Source of the DNA: Flavivirga jejuensis
Lineage (GTDB): Bacteria > Bacteroidota > Bacteroidia > Flavobacteriales > Flavobacteriaceae
Length of the DNA: 64,000 nt
Direction: 5' to 3'
Assembly (NCBI RefSeq): GCF_030540765.1
Contig: NZ_JAUOEL010000008.1
Coordinates: forward strand, 248,001 to 312,000
Made by a program: the position numbers and the translations under genes. The stretch's first letter is position 1. Each line of letters opens with the position of its first letter. Shown piece by piece: positions 57,300-64,000 of this stretch. A model generated the notes under the pieces. The model was not told the DNA's origin. It saw only the letters and a list, made by a program, of their open reading frames with translations, and did no database searches.

Positions 57300-57307
57300 T
57301 ATTTTTG
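57300..57307 (+). promoter_or_regulatory. -7-like box (TATTTTTG) before the fibrinogen-domain gene
   Basis: Exact TAnnTTTG match 41 bp before the ATG at 57349; no TTG at the right -33 spacing. Confidence 0.35.
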
Positions 57308-57348
57308 TAGTTTCACGGCGGATTAATTAAAATAGTTCTCTCTCAAAA

Positions 57349-58494
57349 ATGACAAAATTTACTTATTGTATAATATTGCTATGCTTTAGTATGTATTATA
57401 GTTTCGGACAAGTTGGTATTGGAACAACGACCCCTGACCCTTCATCTATTTTAGATATTACATCTACAACTCAAGGTTTTCTACCTCCTAGAATGACAGA
57501 AATTCAAAGAGATGCAATTACGTCTCCTGCCGAGGGGCTGTTTATATACAATACAGATAGTAAATGTTTTCAATACTACAAAGGAATGGTTTGGTCTGAT
57601 TGTTTAAGTGGTCCACAAGTAAATAAATTAGATTGTAGTTCGATTAATGTTAATGGAGCTTATGGTACTGGTTTAACACTAAACAGCATCAATACAATAA
57701 CTATAGATGTTGTCGTTAATTCTTATGACACTTATAATATCTCCACAAATACTGTTAACGGCTACAGCTTCTCTGCTTCAGGATCATTTTCTTCGTTAGG
57801 AGTTAACACTATAACTTTAATAGGATCTGGCACACCTTTAGCGATTCAGACTGACACATTCACTATAGATTTTATAGGAACAACTTCAACCTGTAATATA
57901 GATATAACTGTAACTGGGGTCTTGGCAAACTGCTTAGAATATTTTAATACTGGCTCTACTACAGATGGCATATACTCCATTGACCCAGATGGTACTGGAG
58001 GCAATGCGCCTTACGATTGTTATTGTAATATGACTAGTAACGGTGGGGGATGGACACTTGTTTTCAATCATAATACTGCTGGTGGTTACTGGGCAAACGA
58101 CACTGAATCTCAAGAACATAATGCTGGATCACCTGGTTTAACAACAAATAAATACTCCATCCTTAGTAAATTAGATGAAATAAAAAGTAGCCCTACTATC
58201 TATGAATTTAGACTACACTACCCTTCATTAGGATTAACTAACCATTGGTCGCAGACATTTGACCCTAGAAGTGGAACAGCAGGAGTTTCTCCAGTTCCAG
58301 GATATACAGCAATTAATGTTAATTCAACTAGTAATCTTTGGGGAGGGCTTGAATTATCTGGAACGAACACCTATATAGATGGTAGTGTTAATCATGGTAA
58401 TTGGTTTTATTCAATAGGCAGTATTAATCCTTGGACTGGAGGTATACCATCAGCAGGAGCACCAACAGATCAGGTACAATTATTTATTAGGTAA
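57349..58494 (+). CDS. Secreted protein with fibrinogen-like C-terminal domain
   Basis: 381 aa. Signal peptide to FGQ (residue 21), then the VGIGTTTPDPSSILDI ... GFLPPRMTEIQRDAI repeat-type head common in surface proteins of Bacteroidota, an Ig-like beta-domain (about 90-185), and a fibrinogen-C-like part (about 190-310, IDPDGTGGNAPYDCYCNM, NGGGWTLVFNHNTAGGYWAN). No T9SS tail seen. Role unknown, possibly adhesion. The next gene is its shortened paralogue. Confidence 0.8.
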   Translation: MTKFTYCIILLCFSMYYSFGQVGIGTTTPDPSSILDITSTTQGFLPPRMTEIQRDAITSPAEGLFIYNTDSKCFQYYKGMVWSDCLSGPQVNKLDCSSINVNGAYGTGLTLNSINTITIDVVVNSYDTYNISTNTVNGYSFSASGSFSSLGVNTITLIGSGTPLAIQTDTFTIDFIGTTSTCNIDITVTGVLANCLEYFNTGSTTDGIYSIDPDGTGGNAPYDCYCNMTSNGGGWTLVFNHNTAGGYWANDTESQEHNAGSPGLTTNKYSILSKLDEIKSSPTIYEFRLHYPSLGLTNHWSQTFDPRSGTAGVSPVPGYTAINVNSTSNLWGGLELSGTNTYIDGSVNHGNWFYSIGSINPWTGGIPSAGAPTDQVQLFIR

Positions 58495-58580
58495 TTAATT
58501 CCCTCATCAATCTAATAACATTTTAGTATTCTTAAGATAAAAACTTCGGTTAATTAATGAAAAAAGCCTCATTTCAAAAA

Positions 58581-59153
58581 ATGTCAAAACTAGTTTATTT
58601 TATAATATTACTATGTTTTAATGTATATCATAGTTACGGTCAAATAGCCATTGGAACAAAAAACCCAGACATATCCTCTCTTTTAGAGATTAATTCTACA
58701 ACTCTAGGGTTTCTCCCTCCAAGAATGACACAGGCTCAAAGAGATGCCATAGCTTTTCCTACTGAGGGATTGTTTATATACAATACAGATAGTAAATGTT
58801 TTCAATATTATATAAGTGCATCTTGGTCTGCTTGTTTAAAAGAAATTCAAAAAAACGAATTAGACTGTAATTCTGTCAATGTTAATGGCACTTACACTGT
58901 AAGCTCTCCTCTAAACAACACAAACACAATAACGATAGATGTTTTAGTTGGTTTTTACGATACATACAACATTACCACAAATACTGTTAATGGTTATAGC
59001 TTCTCTGCCTCTGGGGCATTTCCATCTTTGGGGGTTAACACAATAACACTAACAGCTTCTGGTACGCCGTTAATAGCTCAAACCGATACTTTTACAATAG
59101 ATCTTACAGGAACTGGTTTTACTTGCCATGTAAATATTACATCAGTAAATTAG
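58581..59153 (+). CDS. Secreted paralogue lacking the fibrinogen-like domain
   Basis: 190 aa from ATG 58581, which aligns with the start of the preceding paralogue; an in-frame ATG at 58557 adds eight residues. Same signal peptide, IGTKNPDISSLLEI head, GFLPPRMTQAQRDAI and Ig-like part (NTVNGYSFSASGAFPSLGVN), but it stops after CHVNITSVN just where the other continues into the fibrinogen-like domain. Tandem duplication with loss of the C-terminal domain. Confidence 0.72.
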   Translation: MSKLVYFIILLCFNVYHSYGQIAIGTKNPDISSLLEINSTTLGFLPPRMTQAQRDAIAFPTEGLFIYNTDSKCFQYYISASWSACLKEIQKNELDCNSVNVNGTYTVSSPLNNTNTITIDVLVGFYDTYNITTNTVNGYSFSASGAFPSLGVNTITLTASGTPLIAQTDTFTIDLTGTGFTCHVNITSVN

Positions 59154-59210
59154 TAGACTATATTAGCATCAACAGATTAAATACTATTATTTATTAGATG
59201 ATACTATGTT

Positions 59211-60008
59211 TTACCACTCCCGCTTTTTATTAAGAGCTTCGAGAGCTTCTAATTCTTTTTGGGGAATAACTTTTAAAAAAGAAGGATGTTGCTCGATAGC
59301 ATATTCTATTTTCTTTACAATAGCATCTGTAGATTCATTATCGTAATCGATCTCTAAAGGTTCTTTGATCTCAAAAGATTGCAGAATATTTTTCTTTTTA
59401 ATACGTAATCCTTTTTTATCGAAAGAACGTCTAAATCCATCAATAACAATGGGTACTACAATAGGTTTGTATCGCTTAATAATGTGAGCTGTTCCTTTTC
59501 TAATAGGTTTAAAGGGTGTTGTCGTTCCTTGAGGAAAGGTAATAACCCAACCATCATCTAATGCTTTTCCTATATTGGAAATATCACTCATCTTAACTTG
59601 TCTATTCACTTCTTGCCCCTCAGATCTCCAAGTACGCTCAATACTAACAGATCCTACATAAGCTAATATTTTTGGCAACAAGCCATCTTTCATTGTTTCC
59701 TTGGCTGCTACATAATAGATATTCAACTTAGGATTCCACAAATACCCAACGTTTTTAATAGAGTCTACCCGCCCACTTAAACTGGCATTAAAAACATGAA
59801 ACATAGATACTACATCGGCAAAATAAGTTTGATGGTTCGAAACAAATAATACATTCGTATCGGGTAAGTTTTTTATAATTTCGGAACCTTCTATTTGTAA
59901 CTCATTAAACCCTCTAAAGCGTCTATGAGTTAATGTGCCTAAAATTCTAATAAGCCATTTCTTTAAAAATAATATATGCCCGAATGGATTTCTTTTAAGT
60001 AATCCCAT
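59211..60008 (-). CDS. 1-acylglycerol-3-phosphate acyltransferase (PlsC family)
   Basis: 265 aa. Acyltransferase motif I NHQTYFADV (HX4D) around residue 58, motif III-like FPQGTTTPFKPIRKGTA about 155-170, and PIVVPIVIDG (motif IV). N-terminal hydrophobic segment (ILFLKKWLIRILGTL). Makes phosphatidic acid for phospholipid synthesis, or a related acylation. 53 bp downstream of the Nudix gene on the same strand. Confidence 0.88.
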   Translation of the reverse strand: MGLLKRNPFGHILFLKKWLIRILGTLTHRRFRGFNELQIEGSEIIKNLPDTNVLFVSNHQTYFADVVSMFHVFNASLSGRVDSIKNVGYLWNPKLNIYYVAAKETMKDGLLPKILAYVGSVSIERTWRSEGQEVNRQVKMSDISNIGKALDDGWVITFPQGTTTPFKPIRKGTAHIIKRYKPIVVPIVIDGFRRSFDKKGLRIKKKNILQSFEIKEPLEIDYDNESTDAIVKKIEYAIEQHPSFLKVIPQKELEALEALNKKREW

Positions 60009-60061
60009 AAATCACACGTCAAATTTTAGTTAGTAACTGCAAAAGTAACAAATCTATTAAA

Positions 60062-60703
60062 CTACATGTATGGTTTTAACAAGTCTTTCATTTCACTTAA
60101 CATCATAGCCGTTGCCCCCCAAACAACATGTCCATTTAATTTAAACGCAGGAACCTCAACCTCAACACTGTACGAGGTTAACACTTTTTTAGTTATCAAT
60201 ATATTATCATCAAGAAAGTGCTGTAATTCAATTTCAATAATAGCTTCTACCTCATCATCTTGTTTAATAAAACTTGGTGTGCGCTTAGTAATTCCAAAAA
60301 AAGGTTGCACATAAAAATTACTAGGTGGAATATAAACTTGAGATAATTCTCGAATAATTTCTATAGAATCTATCGGCACACCTACCTCTTCAAACGTCTC
60401 TCTTACAGCTGCTACTTCTAATGAGGCATCTTCCTTTTCTAACTTCCCCCCAGGAAATGCTACTTGGGCAGAATGTACCCCTTTGTAAGTTTTTCTTAAA
60501 ATTAGCACTAGTTTCGTCTCTTTATTTGTTCCTGGGTAAAACAACGCCAATACACCTGCCCTTTTTGCCTTTTTTATGGCTTCTTTTTGTTTCTCCATAA
60601 GCGCTCTTCGAAAAGGAGGCACCATTTTAAAGTGAGACGATTCGGCTGGAAGCGGTATATTCTTTACTTTTGAAGTTAATTTTAAAAATTCATCAAAATT
60701 CAT
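60062..60703 (-). CDS. Nudix hydrolase, CoA pyrophosphatase-like
   Basis: 213 aa. Complete Nudix box GGKLEKEDASLEVAAVRETF followed by EEVGV at about 82-106, preceded by AQVAFP, as in the YeaB/CoA-diphosphatase group. C-terminal VVWGATAMMLSEM supports it. Divergent from the cyclophilin gene with only 4 bp between the two start codons, so the promoters must lie inside the coding regions or overlap. Confidence 0.87.
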   Translation of the reverse strand: MNFDEFLKLTSKVKNIPLPAESSHFKMVPPFRRALMEKQKEAIKKAKRAGVLALFYPGTNKETKLVLILRKTYKGVHSAQVAFPGGKLEKEDASLEVAAVRETFEEVGVPIDSIEIIRELSQVYIPPSNFYVQPFFGITKRTPSFIKQDDEVEAIIEIELQHFLDDNILITKKVLTSYSVEVEVPAFKLNGHVVWGATAMMLSEMKDLLKPYM

Positions 60704-60707
60704 ATCT

Positions 60708-61412
60708 ATGAGACTTTCATTTCTTTTATGTCTATTTTTTTTACTTCTGAATTGTGAAGATAAACAAACTAAAAAGAAAATTATTCCAGAAACTATAGCA
60801 ACTAAAAAGAAAAAAAAAGAAATTATAAAAGATACTGTTATAGTACCTGAAAGGGAATTCCCTAAGTTAAATTCAAAAAATGCTATGGCTTTTTTTCTGG
60901 ATTATGATAAGCACCATAAAGAAAATAAAGTACGTATTACCACAGATTTTGGTATTATCGAAATTTTACTATTTAACGAAACAAAATTTCATCGTTCTAA
61001 CTTTATTTTCTTGACTAAACAGAAATATTTTAACGATACACAGTTTTATAGAGTTATTGATAATTACATAGTACAAGCAGGTAATAGTGATGACAAAAAA
61101 ATAGCTAGAAAGCGTTCCGAAATCGGGAGATATTTATTACCTCCAGATACAAAACGCGGATTTAAACATAATAGGGGTGCTGTTTCAATGCCTAGCAGCG
61201 AGGTTAACAACCCTTACAAATTAGCATCGCCTTTTGAATTTTTTATTGTACTACAAAAAGGGGGGGCTCATTTTTTAGATGGTGACTATACTATTTTTGG
61301 CAGGGTAACTAAAGGTATGGATGTTTTAGATAAAATTGCTGCTGTTGAAACTGATGATGGGGATTGGCCTGACAAAAATATTTATATTAAAAATGTTGAG
61401 ATTATTGAATAG
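60708..61412 (+). CDS. Cyclophilin-type peptidylprolyl isomerase lipoprotein
   Basis: 234 aa. Signal sequence with lipobox LLLNC (Cys16), a lysine-rich linker (ATKKKKKEIIKDT), then a cyclophilin domain from about 70 (VRITTDFGIIEILLFNETKF, FYRVIDNYIVQAGN, GAVSMPSSEVNNPYKLASPF, DYTIFGRVTKGMDVLDKIAA). Folding aid in the envelope. The last ~120 bp and the trailer are repeated four times downstream. Confidence 0.9.
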   Translation: MRLSFLLCLFFLLLNCEDKQTKKKIIPETIATKKKKKEIIKDTVIVPEREFPKLNSKNAMAFFLDYDKHHKENKVRITTDFGIIEILLFNETKFHRSNFIFLTKQKYFNDTQFYRVIDNYIVQAGNSDDKKIARKRSEIGRYLLPPDTKRGFKHNRGAVSMPSSEVNNPYKLASPFEFFIVLQKGGAHFLDGDYTIFGRVTKGMDVLDKIAAVETDDGDWPDKNIYIKNVEIIE

Positions 61413-61463
61413 TAAAATTTCTTAATAATATCGTTAAGACGCTAAGTCTGGCTCTTTACTGTT

Positions 61464-62190
61464 TATTTTGGTAGGGTAACTAAAGGCATGGATGTTTTTG
61501 ATAAAATTGCTGATGATCTAGCTGGTTATTGTGATTGGTCTAATAAAAATGTTTATGTTATAATGGTGGGATTATTCAATAGGAAAATCTTTTGATGATC
61601 TCGCAAAGTCGCTAAGACGCTAAGGCACAAAGTCTGACTCTTTACTGTTTATTTTGGTAGGGTAACTAAAGACATGATCTTTTTGATAATATTGCTGATG
61701 CTGTAGCTGATTATTGTGATTGGTCTAATAAAAATGTTTATGTTATAATGTTGGGTTTTTTGAATTAGAAAACTTCTTAATAATCTCGCTAAGACGCTAA
61801 GCCGCGAAGGCACAAAGTCTGACTCTCTACTGTTTATTTTGGTTGGGTAACTAAAGGCATGATGTTTTTGATAAAATTGCTGATGCTGTAGCTCGTTATT
61901 GTGATTGGTCTAATAAAAATGTTTATGTTATAATGTTGGGATTTTTGAATTAGAAAACTTCTTAATAATCTCGCTAAGACGCTAAGCCGCGAAGGCACAA
62001 AGTCTGACTCTTTACTGTTTATTTTGGTAGGGTAACTAAAGGCATGATGTTTTTGATAGAATTGTTGATGCTGTAGCTGATTATTGTGATTGGTCTAATA
62101 GTCTAATAAAAATGTTTATGTTATAATGTTGAGATTATTCAATAGGAAAACCTCTTGATAATCTCGCAAAGTCGCTAAGGCACAAAGTGT
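61464..62190 (+). repeat. Four tandem ~185-bp copies of the cyclophilin gene 3' end
   Basis: Units start at about 61464, 61650, 61835 and 62020, each with TATTTTGGTAGGGTAACTAA at the start, then AAAGGCATGatgTTTTTGA, GTGATTGGTCTAATAAAAAT, GTTTATGTTATAATG, and a trailer with CTCGCTAAGACGCTAAG and GTCTGACTCTTTACTG. The first part matches the coding end of the gene at 61292-61412; the trailer matches its downstream region. Every copy has small deletions and lacks an open frame. Confidence 0.85.
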
Positions 62191-62237
62191 AATACTTTAT
62201 TACTATTAATTTCCCACTTGAACACGACACAGTGTCC

Positions 62238-62317
62238 ACTGCCTACTGCTTACTGAATACTGCCTACTGATTACTTATTACTGATTACTGAATACTGAAT
62301 ACTGAATACTGAATACT
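62238..62317. repeat. Heptamer microsatellite (ACTGNNT)
   Basis: Runs of ACTGCCT, ACTGCTT, ACTGAAT and ACTGATT, ending with four ACTGAAT in a row. Directly 3' of the TRIC gene's stop. Confidence 0.85.
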
Positions 62318-62323
62318 AAAAAA

Positions 62324-62926
62324 TTAATCCTTATAAACTCTAGGCAATGCTATTTTAAACTTTACTGCAAATAGCCTAACTACAATCACAACTACTCCGG
62401 CTATTATGAAAACAATGTTGTCTTTTATAGGAAATTCTCTTAATGAAAAATAGGTAACACCTCCAAGTATACAAGCGGTAGCATAAATTTCTTTTCTAAA
62501 AATAACTGGGATTTCATTACATAAAATATCACGGATAACGCCTCCAAAACTAGCTGTTATAGTTCCTAGGGCTATACAAATAATTGGGTGTAATTCGGCA
62601 TTTAGTCCTTTTTCAATTCCAACCAAAGTATATAGTCCTATACCAATGGTATCAAACAAAAACAGCGATGTTCTTAGATAGTTAATTTTACTTCTAAAAA
62701 CTATCGCAAATATAGCCGACACTATAATAACATAAGTAAAGGTTATATCTTTCATCCAACTAACTGGCGTATCTCCTATAAGTAAATCTCTAAGCGTCCC
62801 GCCTCCAACTGCTGTTACGAAACCAATAATTAAGATTCCAAATAAATCCATTTTTTTATTGATCGCCACTAATACACCTGAAATAGCAAATGCAATGGTT
62901 CCTAAAATATCAATAATGTAAAACAT
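62324..62926 (-). CDS. TRIC/YicG-type channel family protein
   Basis: 200 aa, seven hydrophobic helices in two related halves, each with the glycine-rich turn GGGTLRDLLIGDTPV and FGGVIRDILCNEIPV. This double repeat defines the UPF0126/trimeric intracellular cation channel family in bacteria. Ion specificity not known here. Alone between microsatellite and RDD gene. Confidence 0.88.
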   Translation of the reverse strand: MFYIIDILGTIAFAISGVLVAINKKMDLFGILIIGFVTAVGGGTLRDLLIGDTPVSWMKDITFTYVIIVSAIFAIVFRSKINYLRTSLFLFDTIGIGLYTLVGIEKGLNAELHPIICIALGTITASFGGVIRDILCNEIPVIFRKEIYATACILGGVTYFSLREFPIKDNIVFIIAGVVVIVVRLFAVKFKIALPRVYKD

Positions 62927-63050
62927 AATATTTTCAATTAATTTACTTCCTTTGCTAAATCCGCTAACTGCTTTTGATATATTTTACATCTTAATAATAC
63001 TCAAAGTAGACTTTTTAACTTTTACTTCGTAAAGTTGGTTCCTTTACTTT

Positions 63051-63142
63051 GAGATTCTTCGCATTCGCTCATGGTAAGCGACTCTTTACCCATTACAAGT
63101 CTCTTCTTGAGATCCTTCGGCTATGCTCAGGATAAGCGATTC
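63051..63142. repeat. Two related direct repeats
   Basis: GAGATTCTTCGCATTCGCTC then ATGGTAAGCGACTC (63051-63084), and GAGATCCTTCGGCTATGCTC then AGGATAAGCGATTC (63109-63142). Degenerate copies of an intergenic repeat between the TRIC and RDD genes. Confidence 0.55.
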
Positions 63143-63179
63143 ACTCACTTTTCCTGAAAAAAGAAAAGTGGTTCTCTGC

Positions 63180-63899
63180 TTACATGTCTTGGGTGTAAAA
63201 ATTATAATCCTTTAAAATAACATCAATAAATTGTATGTCATCATTTTGCTTAACCTCTTTTATACCAGCCACTTCTATTATTTTTGTCCTTAATTTTATT
63301 AGTGTTTGATAATCTCTTGCTGCTCTTGCAGTAATAAACGTGTCTTTTATAATACGTGCATCATTATCCGATAATTTGATAACATTAGGGTAAGTAGGTT
63401 TATAATCTTGTTTTAAATTCTCTAAAATAGTATGGCTAATATTCACACTATCTTTTAATGCTATTACAGCAGTTCCCGCCGCCATATCTCCTAATCGCTG
63501 CGTTTTTTTATTAGACAACATAACAAAAAAGCCTAATCCGAAAATATAAACATCTACAATTCTAAAAAACCAACGTACCACATAATCAGACAATGAAGCC
63601 TGATAACCATCAATTTTAACAACTCTAATTTTAGCCACTCGTTTACCTATAGTTTGGCCTTGAAAAAAAGATTCCAGAGCCAATGTATAAAACATTACAG
63701 GAAAACTTAATATCGTATTAATACCTATTTGAGACCATTCGTCCATACCGTCAAAAACACCAAATATCTTATTTAAAATGAGGTAATAACCAATTTTTAT
63801 AGCTCCATCTATAATAAATGCTAATAATCTTTCTCCACCACCTGCAGCATTGAACGTTATTTTTACATTTTGGGTCGTGTTAATTTGTAACTCTGACAT
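63180..63899 (-). CDS. RDD-family membrane protein
   Basis: 239 aa. RDD domain in the first 150 residues: LLAFIIDGAIKIGYYLIL (helix 1 with Asp), TIGKRVAKIRVVKIDG, and the third helix region YVVRWFFRIVDVYIFGLGFF, followed by RLGDMAAGTAVI. C-terminal soluble tail with NDARIIKDTFITARAA. Divergent from the SpoIIM-like gene by 24 bp, a pairing usual in this phylum. Role unknown. Confidence 0.88.
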   Translation of the reverse strand: MSELQINTTQNVKITFNAAGGGERLLAFIIDGAIKIGYYLILNKIFGVFDGMDEWSQIGINTILSFPVMFYTLALESFFQGQTIGKRVAKIRVVKIDGYQASLSDYVVRWFFRIVDVYIFGLGFFVMLSNKKTQRLGDMAAGTAVIALKDSVNISHTILENLKQDYKPTYPNVIKLSDNDARIIKDTFITARAARDYQTLIKLRTKIIEVAGIKEVKQNDDIQFIDVILKDYNFYTQDM

Positions 63900-63916
63900 T
63901 TTATATTTTAATTTAT

Positions 63917-63951
63917 CAAATATATGAGGGAGGTTTCATTTATTAAGCAAA
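63917..63951 (-). promoter_or_regulatory. Possible promoter of the RDD gene
   Basis: Minus strand TTTG, 23 nt, TATATTTG, 17 bp before the RDD start. It overlaps the first codons of the divergent SpoIIM-like gene. Confidence 0.4.
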
Positions 63952-64000
63952 ATAAGGAAAAATGGTTAAGTTTTGAAAGAGCCGTCTTTAATAATGACTT
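63924..64000 (+). CDS. SpoIIM-like membrane protein, N-terminus only (cut by window edge)
   Basis: ATG 63924, translated MREVSFIKQNKEKWLSFERA then VFNND to the edge. This opening matches stage II sporulation protein M-like proteins that lie next to RDD genes in Bacteroidota. Only 25 codons are visible, so the call rests on the start motif and neighbour. Confidence 0.6.
   Translation, partial: MREVSFIKQNKEKWLSFERAVFNND

Noticed and set aside
61464-62190. Direct repeats considered as CRISPR array
   Set aside because: Unit is 185 bp, no short conserved repeat with unique spacers, and units derive from the cyclophilin gene end.
1-64000. tRNA genes or prophage
   Set aside because: No cloverleaf with a GTTCGAATC-type T-loop found by eye, and no phage structural or integrase genes.

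Overview
The window looks like chromosomal DNA of a marine-type Flavobacteriaceae (Bacteroidota). The base composition is strongly AT-rich. Promoter-like boxes follow the Bacteroidota pattern TTG/TTTG - 19 to 23 nt - TAnnTTTG instead of the E. coli one. There are T9SS type A sorting tails, several TonB-dependent receptors with carboxypeptidase-regulatory N-domains, lipoproteins with CSxDDD-like starts, LytTR/2TM signalling genes, NDH-2, and the RDD/SpoIIM neighbour pair. I cannot name the species. No rRNA, tRNA, prophage or CRISPR array is visible.

Layout: 1-4.1 kb, three parvulin-type prolyl isomerase genes (SurA-like, cut by the left edge) in one operon. 4.2-10.5 kb, an eight-heme cytochrome lipoprotein, an MFS transporter behind a structured leader, and guaB. 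10.5-13.3 kb, a large outer-membrane barrel. 13.6-19.9 kb, a probable iron-uptake operon DUF4856 - imelysin - HTTM - FecA-like receptor with a very good promoter. 20-26.5 kb, HMG-CoA lyase, two T9SS-secreted proteins (spondin domain; M43 metalloprotease), pyrD and pepT. 26.9-32 kb, an ECF sigma gene with small followers, a LETM1-like protein, a Crp/Fnr regulator with an AhpD-like protein, and lpxD. 33-39 kb, repeat-rich DNA around a LytS/LytTR system with three 2TM domains, plus a second copy of the structured leader in front of an esterase.

40.3-48.7 kb is an accessory region. Small or orphan genes, all on the + strand, are separated by recurrent palindromic junction sequences ending in a shared pre-gene core. 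A minus-strand ORF-less group II intron interrupts it. The genes are an Imm26-like protein, a membrane protein, an unknown, a sigma - small protein - ClpP cluster, a nitrilase, a lipoprotein, an ArsR-like regulator and a PLP decarboxylase. This cassette-like organisation is the most unusual thing in the window.

48.9-64 kb returns to housekeeping and envelope genes: a TonB receptor that overlies the remnant of a creatininase gene, ndh, an ECF sigma pair, rluE-topB, two tandem secreted paralogues (one with a fibrinogen-like domain), an acyltransferase, a Nudix hydrolase and a cyclophilin lipoprotein. The 3' end of the cyclophilin gene is copied four more times in tandem downstream. The window ends with a TRIC-type channel, RDD and the start of a SpoIIM-like gene. 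All domain calls come from reading motifs by eye; no database search was run.
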